Source: Lysinibacillus halotolerans
GTDB taxonomy: Bacteria; Bacillota; Bacilli; Bacillales_A; Planococcaceae
NCBI RefSeq assembly: GCF_003711845.1
Contig: NZ_RHLQ01000001.1
Coordinates: 247,198-302,558 of the forward strand
Length of the DNA stretch: 55,361 nucleotides
Reading direction: 5' to 3'
Made by a program: the position numbers and the translations under genes
Notes under the pieces: generated by a model
Told to the model about the DNA's origin: nothing
The model's database searches: none
What the model saw: the letters and a program-made list of their open reading frames with translations, nothing else
Shown here: piece after piece, positions 17,013 through 26,235 of the stretch
How positions within the stretch are numbered: position 1 is the first letter of the stretch
How the letters are laid out: each line of letters opens with the position of its first letter

Positions 17013-18092
17013 ATGAAAAACGAAAACAAACCTATAAGAGAATCGAATTTTGAATTATTAAGAATTGTATCCATGTTTATGATTATGATCTTACACATTG
17101 GAACCCATGGTATTCAAAAATATATAGATACGTCAACGTTATCTAGTTTTAATGAAATGTTATACCATTTTTTACGCTCACTATCGATTATTGCTGTTAA
17201 TATTTATGTCTTAATTAGTGCGTATTTTCTATCACAATCAACTTTTAAGTTGAAAAAACTTGTATTGTTGTTTGTTGAAACAAGCTTTTTCTTTACGTTA
17301 ATTTTTGCAATAACAAGTATTTTTGGTTACCCAGACTTTAATATGACTAGTTTAAAAGAATCCCTTTTTGCAGTAATATTTGGTAAGTACTGGTTTGTTA
17401 CAGCCTATTTTGTTCTTTTTGCCTTATCCCCATATTTAAACAAACTGTTAAATACTATAAGTAAAAAAGAACATCTTAATTTGATTGTTATTACAACACT
17501 AATTTGTTGTGCTTGGCAATTTTACTATGCTAACTCCTCAATAGGGATAGGAAAGGGATATGGTGTACCTTTTTTTATTTATCTTTATATTGTGGGCGCT
17601 TACATTAGAAACTATCAATTTATTTTAAAAGATCTCAATAAAAATTTGTATTTAATATCCTACTTAGTACTAGCTATTGTTAATACAATGATTGTAATGA
17701 GTGCTGCAAATACTGAAGGAGATATTGGGAGATGGTATAATTATAATTCGCCGATTGTATTAATCATGTCCTATGCTTTATTCCAATACTTTAGAAAAAC
17801 TCAAATTAAATCAGCTGTCATCAACACTATTTCTAAGTATGTATTTGGTATTTATTTATTGCACGAGCATACGAATATGAGAAGTTTTTTATGGATTGAT
17901 TCGGGTGTAGTTGAAAAAATAACAAATTTAAATAATTACATGTTTATAATTTATACTTTAGAATATAGTATTATAGTTTTCATAAGTTGTTGGATAGGTT
18001 CGTATATTATTAGTAAAGTATTCTCATTTATTATGAGTAACGTAGACAAAGTTTTATTATTTATAAAGGGTAAAATGAAAATGGCAGTGTGA
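17013..18092 (+). CDS. Membrane acyltransferase (acyltransferase 3 family)
   Basis: A 359-residue protein with about ten predicted membrane segments, opening with the family's ESNFELLRIVSMFMIMILHIG, in which the histidine (His28) is the conserved active-site residue. Further hallmarks are the KYWFVTAYFVLFALSPYLN segment and a late YVFGIYLLHEH. Acyltransferase-3 proteins commonly O-acetylate surface sugars, for example peptidoglycan or capsule, using acyl-CoA from the cytoplasm. The position between tagA and an autolysin suggests a wall glycopolymer target, but the acceptor is not shown by the sequence. It has its own promoter and a strong terminator, so it is probably a single-gene unit. GGAGGA (16999-17004) supports the start. 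Confidence 0.85.
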   Translation: MKNENKPIRESNFELLRIVSMFMIMILHIGTHGIQKYIDTSTLSSFNEMLYHFLRSLSIIAVNIYVLISAYFLSQSTFKLKKLVLLFVETSFFFTLIFAITSIFGYPDFNMTSLKESLFAVIFGKYWFVTAYFVLFALSPYLNKLLNTISKKEHLNLIVITTLICCAWQFYYANSSIGIGKGYGVPFFIYLYIVGAYIRNYQFILKDLNKNLYLISYLVLAIVNTMIVMSAANTEGDIGRWYNYNSPIVLIMSYALFQYFRKTQIKSAVINTISKYVFGIYLLHEHTNMRSFLWIDSGVVEKITNLNNYMFIIYTLEYSIIVFISCWIGSYIISKVFSFIMSNVDKVLLFIKGKMKMAV

Positions 18093-18125
18093 TATTTGAA
18101 TGGTTTATTTTCATTTTAAAATGGA

Positions 18126-18168
18126 AAACACTTTGAAACGATGAAGTTCATCATTTCAAAGTGTTTTT
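18126..18168. terminator. Bidirectional terminator between acyltransferase and glucosaminidase genes
   Basis: A 13-bp stem, AAACACTTTGAAA (18126-18138) with TTTCAAAGTGTTT (18154-18166), has an inner GATGA/TCATC extension and flanking A and T runs. It sits between the convergent genes. Confidence 0.9.
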
Positions 18169-18171
18169 AAT

Positions 18172-21138
18172 TTATTTATACGTTGGAATGTCAAAGTATA
18201 GAGTATATGAATCTAATTGTCTATAAATATTATAGATCGAGTCAATTTGTTTTACTGCCCAACCAATATCTGTTGCATATTGATGGCTAGCACCACCGTA
18301 GCGGGACATGTATTCTGGATTCCATCGCATTTTATATAGGGTATTTTGATTATTTGAACTGTGAATATACTGTTCTGCAATGAATTTTGCTCCTTCTACG
18401 ATTGCTATATAAGGAGTTGTCCATCCATGCTCATATGCATATTTTGCACCTGAAGTAAGGGCGGTACCATCATATGCACCGATTCCATACATGTTATAAA
18501 CAGTAACACCATTGTAACTATAACCTTTCGCTAATGGAGATGTACCTTGACCTGTTTCTAACAACGCATGGGATAGTAAATAAATTTCATTTACATTGTA
18601 TTTTTTACCCGCATCAATAAATGCTTGCCCCATATTATTAAGCGTTCCCTTACCGGAAAGAAATGTATTTAATACGGATGCTGAAACACTACTTGATTTG
18701 GATAAATCTAAAAATTGGAATCTTAGCTTTTCATCGTTAACAAAGTTCTTCGGATTTAAATAATAACTTACATCTGAACTTGTTGCATTTCGCCAAGTAG
18801 TATATTGAATTTTTAACCATTCATTGCCAACATCTAACACAATTAAACTAGTACCTTTACTTACCGTATCATAGATATGGCTTTCATAGCTTCCTGAATC
18901 ACGTACATATAATGCACTTTCTGTCACAGCAGATGTGATATTTACTAAAGTACTATGAACATACAATGTTTTACTATTGTATTGAATTTTGTACCATTTA
19001 GTACTGCCGTTGAAAGAATCACCTTGAACAGTTCCGATAATTCTAAATGTTGTTCCACTACTAATTGTTGTACTAACGTTTGAATTATCTTTTAAACTTG
19101 CGGATGTTCTTAAGTTTACATTTGCATTTACCGTGCCGGTAATATTTACAGAATCTGTACTTACATAGGCAGGTTCGTTACGATACTTATCAGTTTGAGG
19201 ATTTGCTTTCATTTGAATAGCTAATGCTTCAGATAATGTTAAAGAATAATTTGTATTATTTTGATACGTTGTATTAACATTATAAGCTTGAATCCAAACT
19301 TTTTGGCCATTTTCTAAATAACCGCGATACCAAATAGCATCGCCGACTTTTTCCGTTAAGTTTACTTCAAATAGTTGTCCTTTAAAGGAAGAAAGGTCTT
19401 TATAAATGGCATCTTGACCAGCACCCCAAGCGTGGGCATATGCCCATCCTGTACCTTTTAAGTAGAAGTTTTTAACGTTGTGATCAACTGCTACATGATT
19501 TTGAGCCCACATATCACTAGCTTTTACCCATCCGATAACACCTGTCGTGCTACTAGCGACTGTACTAATTAAATAGTAAAGCGTTCCATTATAGGTAGCT
19601 TGTTTTTTAATATAGAAAACTTTATCTGTATACTTAGTACCAGCTGTAAAAGCAGTTCTACCGACGCCGAGAGTCGGATAAATATTAGCTGATGTAGTTA
19701 AAACTCGCCCAAGTTTACTTGTACTAGTTTCTTTAATTGGTTGTGTGGATGTTACATTATAGGCTTGAATCCAAACTTTTTGACCATTTTCTAAATAACC
19801 ACGGTACCAAATGGCATCGCCAACTTTTTCAGTTAAATTAACGGTAAACTTTTGGTTTTTAAATTCCGTTAAATCTTTATAAATCGTATCTTGACCAGCA
19901 CCCCAAGCATGGGCATATGCCCAACCGGATCCTTTTAAATAGAAAGTTTTGGAATTATGATCTACCGCTACATGGTTTTGAGCCCACATGTCATTTGCTT
20001 TTACCCAACCGATAACACCTGTCGTGCTACTAGCAATTGTACTAATTAAATAGTAAAGCGTACCATTATATGTAGCTTGCTTTTTAATATAGAAAACTTT
20101 ATCCGTATATTTAGTACCAGCTGTAAAAGCAGTTTTACCAACACCAAGTGTAGGATAAATATTAGCTGATGTATTTAAAATACGCCCTAATTTACTAGTG
20201 GCACTTTCACTATTCGTAACTTTAGTTGTTACATTATAGGCTTGAATCCAAACCTTTTGACCATTTTCTAAATAACCACGGTACCAAATGGCATCACCAA
20301 CTTTTTCAGTTAAATTAACGGTGAACTTTTGGTTTTTAAAATCCGATAAATCTTTATAAATGGTATCTTGGCCAGCACCCCAAGCATGGGCATAAGCCCA
20401 ACCAGATCCTTTTAAGTAAAAGGTTTTGGATTTGTGATCGACAGCCACATGGTTTTGTGCCCACATGTCACTAGCTTTTACCCATCCGATAACACCTGTC
20501 GTGCTACTAGCAACTGTACTAATTAAATAGTAAAGTGTCTTATTATATGTAGCTTGCTTTTTAATATAGAAAACTTTATCCGTGTATTTAGTTCCAGCTG
20601 CAAAAGCTGTTTGATCGTTACCGATTGTAGGATAAATTTTTGCAGTAGTCGTTAAAATACGACCTAGTTTACTTGTAGTACTTTCAGTTACTTGAGAAGC
20701 ACTAAAAGTTTGAATACTAGTTGATTGAATGGTTGAATTAACATCCGTTTTACTCTCAATCTCTTTAGTTGTCTCTTCTTTAGTAGGTTCTTCTACTACT
20801 GGGGCTTCTACATTGTTTGTAGTTTCGTCATTAGTAGTTTCGGGAGTCGTTGGATTATTAATCTCCTGATTTTCTGTTTGAGGATTTTCTATTTCGGTTG
20901 TTGGTTCTGTTTTAGGTTCTTCCTCAACTTTTTCAACATCATTTTTAGGTTCTACCGTTGTATCAGAACCATCGGATTCAGAAACATCCGCCACATCTTC
21001 AATACTTACATCGCTATTTTGGTCACTAATACTATTACTTGATTCTGTATTAGATGATAGTGTTTCGGAAGCGAGCACATTATTAAAAGGAAATCCAAGT
21101 AATAATAGTGTCGTAAGTATAGTTAATACCTTCCTCAT
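18172..21138 (-). CDS. Secreted endo-beta-N-acetylglucosaminidase (GH73 autolysin) with wall-binding repeats
   Basis: A 988-residue exported peptidoglycan hydrolase. AGGAGGACTT lies just upstream of the ATG on the minus strand. Residues 1-23 are a signal peptide ending VLA-SE. Residues 24-150 are an acidic Thr/Glu/Pro/Asn-rich spacer. Residues about 150-626 are three near-identical 159-residue units related to GW/SH3 wall-binding modules (KLGRIL, YTDKVFYIKKQATYN, GVIGWVKASDMWAQNH, DAIWYRGYLENGQKVWIQAYNV). Two SH3b-like domains follow (about 665-800). The C-terminal part (about 830-965) is a LytD/Atl-type glucosaminidase domain with the catalytic glutamate likely Glu861 in HALLETGQG, plus NMYGIGAYDG. 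GW-type modules often bind teichoic acids, fitting the neighbourhood. It probably works in cell separation or wall turnover. Confidence 0.9.
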   Translation of the reverse strand: MRKVLTILTTLLLLGFPFNNVLASETLSSNTESSNSISDQNSDVSIEDVADVSESDGSDTTVEPKNDVEKVEEEPKTEPTTEIENPQTENQEINNPTTPETTNDETTNNVEAPVVEEPTKEETTKEIESKTDVNSTIQSTSIQTFSASQVTESTTSKLGRILTTTAKIYPTIGNDQTAFAAGTKYTDKVFYIKKQATYNKTLYYLISTVASSTTGVIGWVKASDMWAQNHVAVDHKSKTFYLKGSGWAYAHAWGAGQDTIYKDLSDFKNQKFTVNLTEKVGDAIWYRGYLENGQKVWIQAYNVTTKVTNSESATSKLGRILNTSANIYPTLGVGKTAFTAGTKYTDKVFYIKKQATYNGTLYYLISTIASSTTGVIGWVKANDMWAQNHVAVDHNSKTFYLKGSGWAYAHAWGAGQDTIYKDLTEFKNQKFTVNLTEKVGDAIWYRGYLENGQKVWIQAYNVTSTQPIKETSTSKLGRVLTTSANIYPTLGVGRTAFTAGTKYTDKVFYIKKQATYNGTLYYLISTVASSTTGVIGWVKASDMWAQNHVAVDHNVKNFYLKGTGWAYAHAWGAGQDAIYKDLSSFKGQLFEVNLTEKVGDAIWYRGYLENGQKVWIQAYNVNTTYQNNTNYSLTLSEALAIQMKANPQTDKYRNEPAYVSTDSVNITGTVNANVNLRTSASLKDNSNVSTTISSGTTFRIIGTVQGDSFNGSTKWYKIQYNSKTLYVHSTLVNITSAVTESALYVRDSGSYESHIYDTVSKGTSLIVLDVGNEWLKIQYTTWRNATSSDVSYYLNPKNFVNDEKLRFQFLDLSKSSSVSASVLNTFLSGKGTLNNMGQAFIDAGKKYNVNEIYLLSHALLETGQGTSPLAKGYSYNGVTVYNMYGIGAYDGTALTSGAKYAYEHGWTTPYIAIVEGAKFIAEQYIHSSNNQNTLYKMRWNPEYMSRYGGASHQYATDIGWAVKQIDSIYNIYRQLDSYTLYFDIPTYK
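19261..20691 (-). repeat. Three tandem 477-bp in-frame repeats
   Basis: Three direct copies of a 477-bp (159-codon) unit lie within the glucosaminidase gene. The same marker (GCTTGAATCC on the plus strand) occurs at 19286, 19763 and 20240, exactly 477 bp apart each time. The copies are nearly identical at DNA level and keep frame, so recombination could add or remove units without breaking the protein. Confidence 0.9.
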
Positions 21139-21532
21139 TTAAGTCCTCCTACATCAAATTACTAGATATTTTTTACTATTTTAATTTTTACAACATCACC
21201 TCACTATTTAACTATAATATCATGCAACAGTATCATTTGTAATAGTTTAATAATACTGTCAAATAAAAGTAACATAATAGAAATATTGTATTTTAGAGTA
21301 ATATAATATGTGAGTTTCAGATGAAACTTTTCATACATACTTTTCGTTTAGGAACTAATATAAGATGGGTTGAATCAGCCTTTTAAAAAAGGTATTATAG
21401 ATAGGTTCAAGGAAATTTAAGAGGATTTCCATATTAATGCTTATATTGTTGAAAGTATCTATTGTTATTTAACTTATACCTGCAATTGACTATTGGGTAT
21501 AATAAATACATAAAAAGTGAGGGGAATCTTTT
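21139..21532. other. Divergent region between glucosaminidase and galE
   Basis: This is 394 bp without a gene. For the minus-strand glucosaminidase, TGATATTAT (21222 down to 21214) is a plausible extended -10. For galE, TATAAT at 21498-21503 has a poor -35 (TTATAC, 18-bp spacing), and a TTGACT at 21486-21491 has no good -10 at 16-18 bp. The galE ribosome site GAGGGG is at about 21519-21525. Confidence 0.5.
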
Positions 21533-22549
21533 ATGACAATCTTAGTTACAGGTGGCGCAGGCTATATTGGAAGTCATGCAGCTGTAGAACTATTAGGACA
21601 CGGATATGAAATTGTTATAGTGGACAACTTATCAAATAGTCATATAGAGGCGGTAAATCGTATAAAAGAACTATCTGGGAAGGAATTTCCTTTTTATCAA
21701 ATTGATTTAATGGATAGAGCATCTTTAGATGAAGTATTTAAGAAACATCAGTTTGAAGCTGTCATGCATTTTGCAGGATTAAAAGCTGTAGGCGAATCAG
21801 TTCAAATTCCATTGAAATATTACCAAAATAATATAACTGGAACACTTAACTTAGTGGAAGTAATGGCGGAAAACGACGTGAAAAAACTAGTTTTCAGTTC
21901 GTCGGCAACAGTTTACGGTTATCCTGAAACAGTTCCAATTGATGAGTCATTCCCGTTATCTGTTACAAATCCATATGGTCGTACAAAATTAATGGTAGAA
22001 GATATTTTAAGGGATTTACATCAATCGGATTCAACATGGAAAATCGCATTACTTCGATACTTTAATCCAATTGGTGCCCATGTAAGTGGTCGAATTGGAG
22101 AAAGTCCTGTTGGTATCCCTAATAATTTAATGCCTTATATTACCCAAGTAGCTATCGGAAGAAGAGAAAAGTTAAATGTGTATGGAAATGACTATAATAC
22201 TTCCGATGGTACTGGCGTTCGTGATTATATTCATGTAGTGGATTTAGTGTTAGGTCATATTAAAGCGTTAGAATATCTAGATAAAAACGATGGTATTGAA
22301 ACATTTAATCTTGGTACTGGAACTGGATATAGTGTACTTGAATTAGTTCATGCATTTGAAGCAGCAACTGGAAAGGACATCCCTTATGAAATTGTTGATC
22401 GTCGAGCGGGGGATGTAGCTATATGTTATGCTAATCCTGCTAAAGCCGAAAAATTACTAGGCTGGAAAGCAGAGAAGACTTTACAACAAATGTGTGAAGA
22501 TTCTTGGAGATGGCAAGTGAATAATCCAGTTGGCTATGAAGATAAATAA
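21533..22549 (+). CDS. galE: UDP-glucose 4-epimerase
   Basis: A 338-residue short-chain dehydrogenase-type epimerase interconverting UDP-glucose and UDP-galactose, or the N-acetylated pair in some members. It shows the NAD motif [28 protein letters not shown], the FSSSATVYG catalytic Ser/Thr strand and the Tyr-x3-Lys in [31 protein letters not shown] and [14 protein letters not shown] complete the family pattern. It opens the second glycopolymer operon, with 38 bp to the next permease gene, so its likely job is to provide galactosyl or GalNAc donor for the glycosyltransferases downstream rather than Leloir metabolism. No other galactose genes are near. Confidence 0.93.
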   Translation: MTILVTGGAGYIGSHAAVELLGHGYEIVIVDNLSNSHIEAVNRIKELSGKEFPFYQIDLMDRASLDEVFKKHQFEAVMHFAGLKAVGESVQIPLKYYQNNITGTLNLVEVMAENDVKKLVFSSSATVYGYPETVPIDESFPLSVTNPYGRTKLMVEDILRDLHQSDSTWKIALLRYFNPIGAHVSGRIGESPVGIPNNLMPYITQVAIGRREKLNVYGNDYNTSDGTGVRDYIHVVDLVLGHIKALEYLDKNDGIETFNLGTGTGYSVLELVHAFEAATGKDIPYEIVDRRAGDVAICYANPAKAEKLLGWKAEKTLQQMCEDSWRWQVNNPVGYEDK

Positions 22550-22587
22550 TTAACTGGAAAGAAGTTGCCCTTTAAAGGAGAAGTCTT

Positions 22588-23382
22588 ATGTTCGATATAT
22601 ATAAACTAATGTGGGGAAAACGTAACCTGGTTCACACATTAGCACTTCAAGAAATGAAGAAAGAATACGCAGGAACATTATTAGGAGTTCTATGGGGATT
22701 AGTTAATCCCCTTTTGCGTATTGCTGTGTATTGGTTTGTATTTTCTATCGGTGCAAAAGTAGGGAAAAATGTAGATGGTGCACCTTTTATCGCATGGCTT
22801 GCTTGTGGATTAGTTGCTTGGTTTTTTATTAATGATGCCTTTCGGTTATCAAAAAATTCCTTCCGTTCAAAGCGAGGGCTTATAAAAAATACGCCATTTC
22901 CTATAGCCGTTTTGCCTGCTGTTAATGTCCTATACTCTTACTATATCCACCTCATTTTATTGGCTACTATTCTTGTAGTAATGGTGTTTTACTTGAAAAC
23001 GATTTCTGTTTATTGGCTACAAATCCTTTACTTTGATTTTGCAGCCTTTATGTTATTAATCGGAATAGGATCTGTTACAGCGCCATTAGTAGCGGTAAGT
23101 AAAGATTTTGGTAAGTTAATTGATACAGTCCTAGTATTTTTATTTTGGATGACTCCAATCCTTTGGTCTGTTGATAATATTGAAGGTCCTTTAAAATTTT
23201 TAGTCCAATTAAATCCTTTCCACTACATTGTACAGGGATATAGAGACTCTATTTTCTTTAGTACTGGTTTTTGGGAGTACCCAGGTTATACGTTGTATTT
23301 TTGGGTATTTGTTTTTGTTTCATTTGTTTTAGGTAACTATTTGTATAAACGAATGAAACCAATATTCTTGGATTTAATGTAA
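22588..23382 (+). CDS. tagG: Teichoic acid ABC exporter permease (second copy)
   Basis: A 264-residue TagG-like permease with about six membrane segments. It opens MFDIYKLMWGKRNLVHTLALQEMKKEYAGTLLG (read in two parts) and has the hallmark LGVLWGLVNPLLRIAVYWFVF, later LNPFHYIVQGYRDSIFF. The RBS is AAAGGAG (about 22575-22581). It forms an operon with galE upstream and the ATPase 26 bp downstream. CDP-glycerol transferase genes follow in the same operon, so this pair is the better candidate for the wall teichoic acid exporter. It is clearly diverged from the permease at 11437, so the two are not a recent duplication. Confidence 0.88.
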   Translation: MFDIYKLMWGKRNLVHTLALQEMKKEYAGTLLGVLWGLVNPLLRIAVYWFVFSIGAKVGKNVDGAPFIAWLACGLVAWFFINDAFRLSKNSFRSKRGLIKNTPFPIAVLPAVNVLYSYYIHLILLATILVVMVFYLKTISVYWLQILYFDFAAFMLLIGIGSVTAPLVAVSKDFGKLIDTVLVFLFWMTPILWSVDNIEGPLKFLVQLNPFHYIVQGYRDSIFFSTGFWEYPGYTLYFWVFVFVSFVLGNYLYKRMKPIFLDLM

Positions 23383-23408
23383 CTTTCTCCTTCGAGAGGT
23401 GGATTTTT

Positions 23409-25025
23409 GTGGAAATCGCAGTAAGTGTGAAAAATATAATAAAAAAATATAAATTATATGAAGATAAATGGGGGCCTGTGAAGGAAATCCTTTTGAAAAA
23501 AAATCTTCATAAAGAATTTTTAGCTTTAAACAATGTATCTTTAGACTTTCCGAAAGGAGAGTCTATCGGGGTTCTTGGGAAAAATGGCTCCGGTAAATCT
23601 ACATTATTAAAAATAATTACTGGCATTACGGATCCAACTTCTGGTTCTGTTGAAGTAAATGGTTCTCTAGTTTTCCTAGATGTAAGCTCAGGTATTGACC
23701 CAGAGCTTAGTGGATATGAAAACATTTTTATGAAAGGAACCTTACTTGGATACACTAAAGAAGAAATGATGAGTAAAGTTGATGATATTATCGAGTTTTC
23801 AGAACTTGGAGAATTTATCAATCAACCAGTAAAAAATTATTCGTCTGGTATGCGTTCTAAACTTGGATTTGCTATTTCTGTTAACGTTGATCCAGATATT
23901 TTAATCGTTGATGAAGCATTAGCTGTTGGGGACTCGATGTTTAGACAAAAATGTATGGATAAAATGAATGAGTTTAAAGACTTAGGGAAAACGATCATTT
24001 TTGTCAGTCATGACCATAACGCAGTGGAATCCTTCTGTTCAAAAGCTGCTTGGATTCATGAAGGGAATTTAATTACTTACGGAGAATCCAAACAAGTTTC
24101 CTCTTACTATCATTCGTTTATGTCTGGTAGAAAAACAATGGAAGAAATTAAAATGGAGTTAAATTATCATCATTCCCTTGAAACAGCTGAATTAAAGAAT
24201 AACGCGGGGCAACTTTCCATCGAATTATCAGGCTATGTTTATAATGATGAAGAAAATCAAATTAAAGATTGGTATTTTGTTACCCAAAATGCACGTACGA
24301 AAGAAAAGAAAAAATACCTTTTAAATCGAATGGCTGATGGACAAGTAAAAGGGAAGTTTACCATTTCCCTCCCTATATTTGAAGATTTACTTTTCTATTC
24401 ACCTGGACAGTTCACTTTTGAAGTGGGACATCTAAATAACGACGGGAAATTAGTTAGTTTCCCAATTTGGTCAGAAAATGTAGACTTTATATCTGAACCA
24501 GAAATAAATCATCAATTCAAATATGAATTACTAAATTATAACCAATCATTAATAATGAAAATTTTCAATATTGATAAGCTTGAAGAACAAGTAAATCGAA
24601 TCTATTTTGAAGGAAATTATTTAATGATTGATGGTGTCGCTTTTGTTAGGGGTTATGAAACTCCGTCAGGTAATGAGGTGGATGGAGAACTTTATCTCGT
24701 TCATAAAGAGACTTTTGAATATAAAAACTTCCCAATCACTTTTAAAGCAACAGAAGAAATAACGGAAAACCAATCATTTAATCCATTGGGGAAAAATTAT
24801 ACCTATTCACGATTTATTTCGAAGGTTGATCTATCGGAATTGTCTGAAGGGGAGTATGAATGTAAAATTCGATATTCAATGAATCGGGATCCATTACATG
24901 TAATCATAAATCAAGTTTGGGCTTCGAAAAATGACCAATATGATTTAAATGAATATCAGGTAAACGATAAATCTATTCAAATTGTAACTAAATCAAAACA
25001 TTTATATATAATTGTTTCAGCCTAA
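23409..25025 (+). CDS. tagH: Teichoic acid ABC exporter ATPase (second copy), soluble C-terminal domain
   Basis: A 538-residue ATPase starting at GTG 23409 behind AGAGGTGG (about 23395-23402). Walker A GKNGSGKST (57-65), signature YSSGM (144-148), Walker B ILIVDEA (164-170) and H201 are intact. Unlike the ATPase at 12264, it has no membrane segment. Residues about 255-538 are a beta-rich soluble region (for example LEEQVNRIYFEGNYLMIDGVAFVRGYETPSG), related in style to Wzt-type C-terminal domains and to beta domains seen in TagF-like enzymes of such operons. In Wzt the extra domain recognises the finished polymer end, so substrate recognition in the cytoplasm is a reasonable guess. The assignment as TagH rests on operon context. 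Confidence 0.82.
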   Translation: MEIAVSVKNIIKKYKLYEDKWGPVKEILLKKNLHKEFLALNNVSLDFPKGESIGVLGKNGSGKSTLLKIITGITDPTSGSVEVNGSLVFLDVSSGIDPELSGYENIFMKGTLLGYTKEEMMSKVDDIIEFSELGEFINQPVKNYSSGMRSKLGFAISVNVDPDILIVDEALAVGDSMFRQKCMDKMNEFKDLGKTIIFVSHDHNAVESFCSKAAWIHEGNLITYGESKQVSSYYHSFMSGRKTMEEIKMELNYHHSLETAELKNNAGQLSIELSGYVYNDEENQIKDWYFVTQNARTKEKKKYLLNRMADGQVKGKFTISLPIFEDLLFYSPGQFTFEVGHLNNDGKLVSFPIWSENVDFISEPEINHQFKYELLNYNQSLIMKIFNIDKLEEQVNRIYFEGNYLMIDGVAFVRGYETPSGNEVDGELYLVHKETFEYKNFPITFKATEEITENQSFNPLGKNYTYSRFISKVDLSELSEGEYECKIRYSMNRDPLHVIINQVWASKNDQYDLNEYQVNDKSIQIVTKSKHLYIIVSA

Positions 25026-25065
25026 TGGTGTAATGGAACATAGCATTATTCAGGAGTGTTTAATT

Positions 25066-26235
25066 TTGCAAAAGAAAAATATCGTCTTTGTTTTAAATGA
25101 ATATAACGGGCATGGTGGTGCTCAACGTGTCGCTTCAATACTAGCGAATGATTTTGTTGCAGATGGTCATAATGTGAAAATTTTATCTATCAATGAACAA
25201 CAAAATCAACCTAGTTATTTTAATGATCAAGTAGAAGTGAACGTATTACATGAAGATGGCTATAGAGCGCCTATGGAAAAAGCACTATTTCCCCATTTAA
25301 AATCATTTAAATTCAAAGTAGTTTCGAAAGAACTGAAACGAAGAAGACAATTGATAAAATCTAGATTGAAAGTAGAAAAGTTTTTTGACCAGTTTGGTGA
25401 TGAAATGGTCTATGTTATTGTCATTCAAGTTTGGGGAATGCAATGGTTAGAAAACTTAATGTATAGAAAGAACATAAAAATCATTGGTCAAAGCCATGAA
25501 AGTTTTGCTGCAGCCTATAATTCCCATCGTTTTAAAAGAATACTAAAATATTATAAACAAACTGCAAAATTCCTTTTATTAACGGAAAAGGATGCAACTA
25601 AATTTGAAAGTCTTGGATTTACCAATGTTGGAGTATTACATAATCCTACAACATATAGAAAAAAACAAGATGCTAAAAAACTGTGGGAAAATAAAACATT
25701 TATTTCTGTAGGACGACTAATTGAAGATAAAGGAAATGATTTATTAATCGAAGCTTTTAATAAAGTGAAGGATCAACTGCCTGGATGGAAATTGGAAATT
25801 TACGGTGATGGTCCTGATCATAAAAATTTAAAGCTTTTAATTGATATTTATAACCTTCATGATCGAGTTTTCCTAAAAGGGCGTACAGAAAATGCTTTAG
25901 AAGTTTACGAACGAGCAAGTATATTGTTGCTTGGTTCAAAAGCGGAAGGCTTACCTATGACTTTAATTGAAGCCCAATCATGTAGTTTGCCTTGTATTTC
26001 GACGGATTGCGCACCTGGAATCAAGGAAATTATTAATGAATATGAAACGGGTTTACTTGCTACTGTTGGAGATGCAGATCAATTTTCACGCCATATGGTT
26101 CGTTTAGCAAAAGATTTTAATAAATATGAAGCCTATTCCAAAAATGCTTACATTGAGAGTCAAAAGTTTGAACGGAATTATATTAAACAACAGTGGTATG
26201 CACTATTTGATGAAGTAGGTGTTGAGCATGAGTAA
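25066..26235 (+). CDS. Glycosyltransferase family 4
   Basis: A 389-residue GT4 enzyme. The TTG at 25066 is preferred, since AGGAGTG (about 25052-25058) lies properly before it and the protein then begins MQKKNIVFVLNEYNGHGGAQRVAS, the expected first strand and GGAxR loop. Earlier in-frame starts (25012, 25033) lack ribosome sites, and 25012 would overlap the ATPase gene. The C-terminal domain has SVGRLIEDKGNDLLIEAF, IYGDGPDHKNL and SKAEGLPMTLIEAQSCSLP with the conserved E-x7-E, then DCAPGIKEII. It probably glycosylates a teichoic acid chain or builds a linkage sugar in the cytoplasm. It overlaps the next gene by 8 bp. Confidence 0.85.
   Translation: MQKKNIVFVLNEYNGHGGAQRVASILANDFVADGHNVKILSINEQQNQPSYFNDQVEVNVLHEDGYRAPMEKALFPHLKSFKFKVVSKELKRRRQLIKSRLKVEKFFDQFGDEMVYVIVIQVWGMQWLENLMYRKNIKIIGQSHESFAAAYNSHRFKRILKYYKQTAKFLLLTEKDATKFESLGFTNVGVLHNPTTYRKKQDAKKLWENKTFISVGRLIEDKGNDLLIEAFNKVKDQLPGWKLEIYGDGPDHKNLKLLIDIYNLHDRVFLKGRTENALEVYERASILLLGSKAEGLPMTLIEAQSCSLPCISTDCAPGIKEIINEYETGLLATVGDADQFSRHMVRLAKDFNKYEAYSKNAYIESQKFERNYIKQQWYALFDEVGVEHE

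Noticed and set aside
23507-23821. Minus-strand frame opposite the second ATPase
   Set aside because: Covers the Walker A region of a clear ABC ATPase; antisense shadow.
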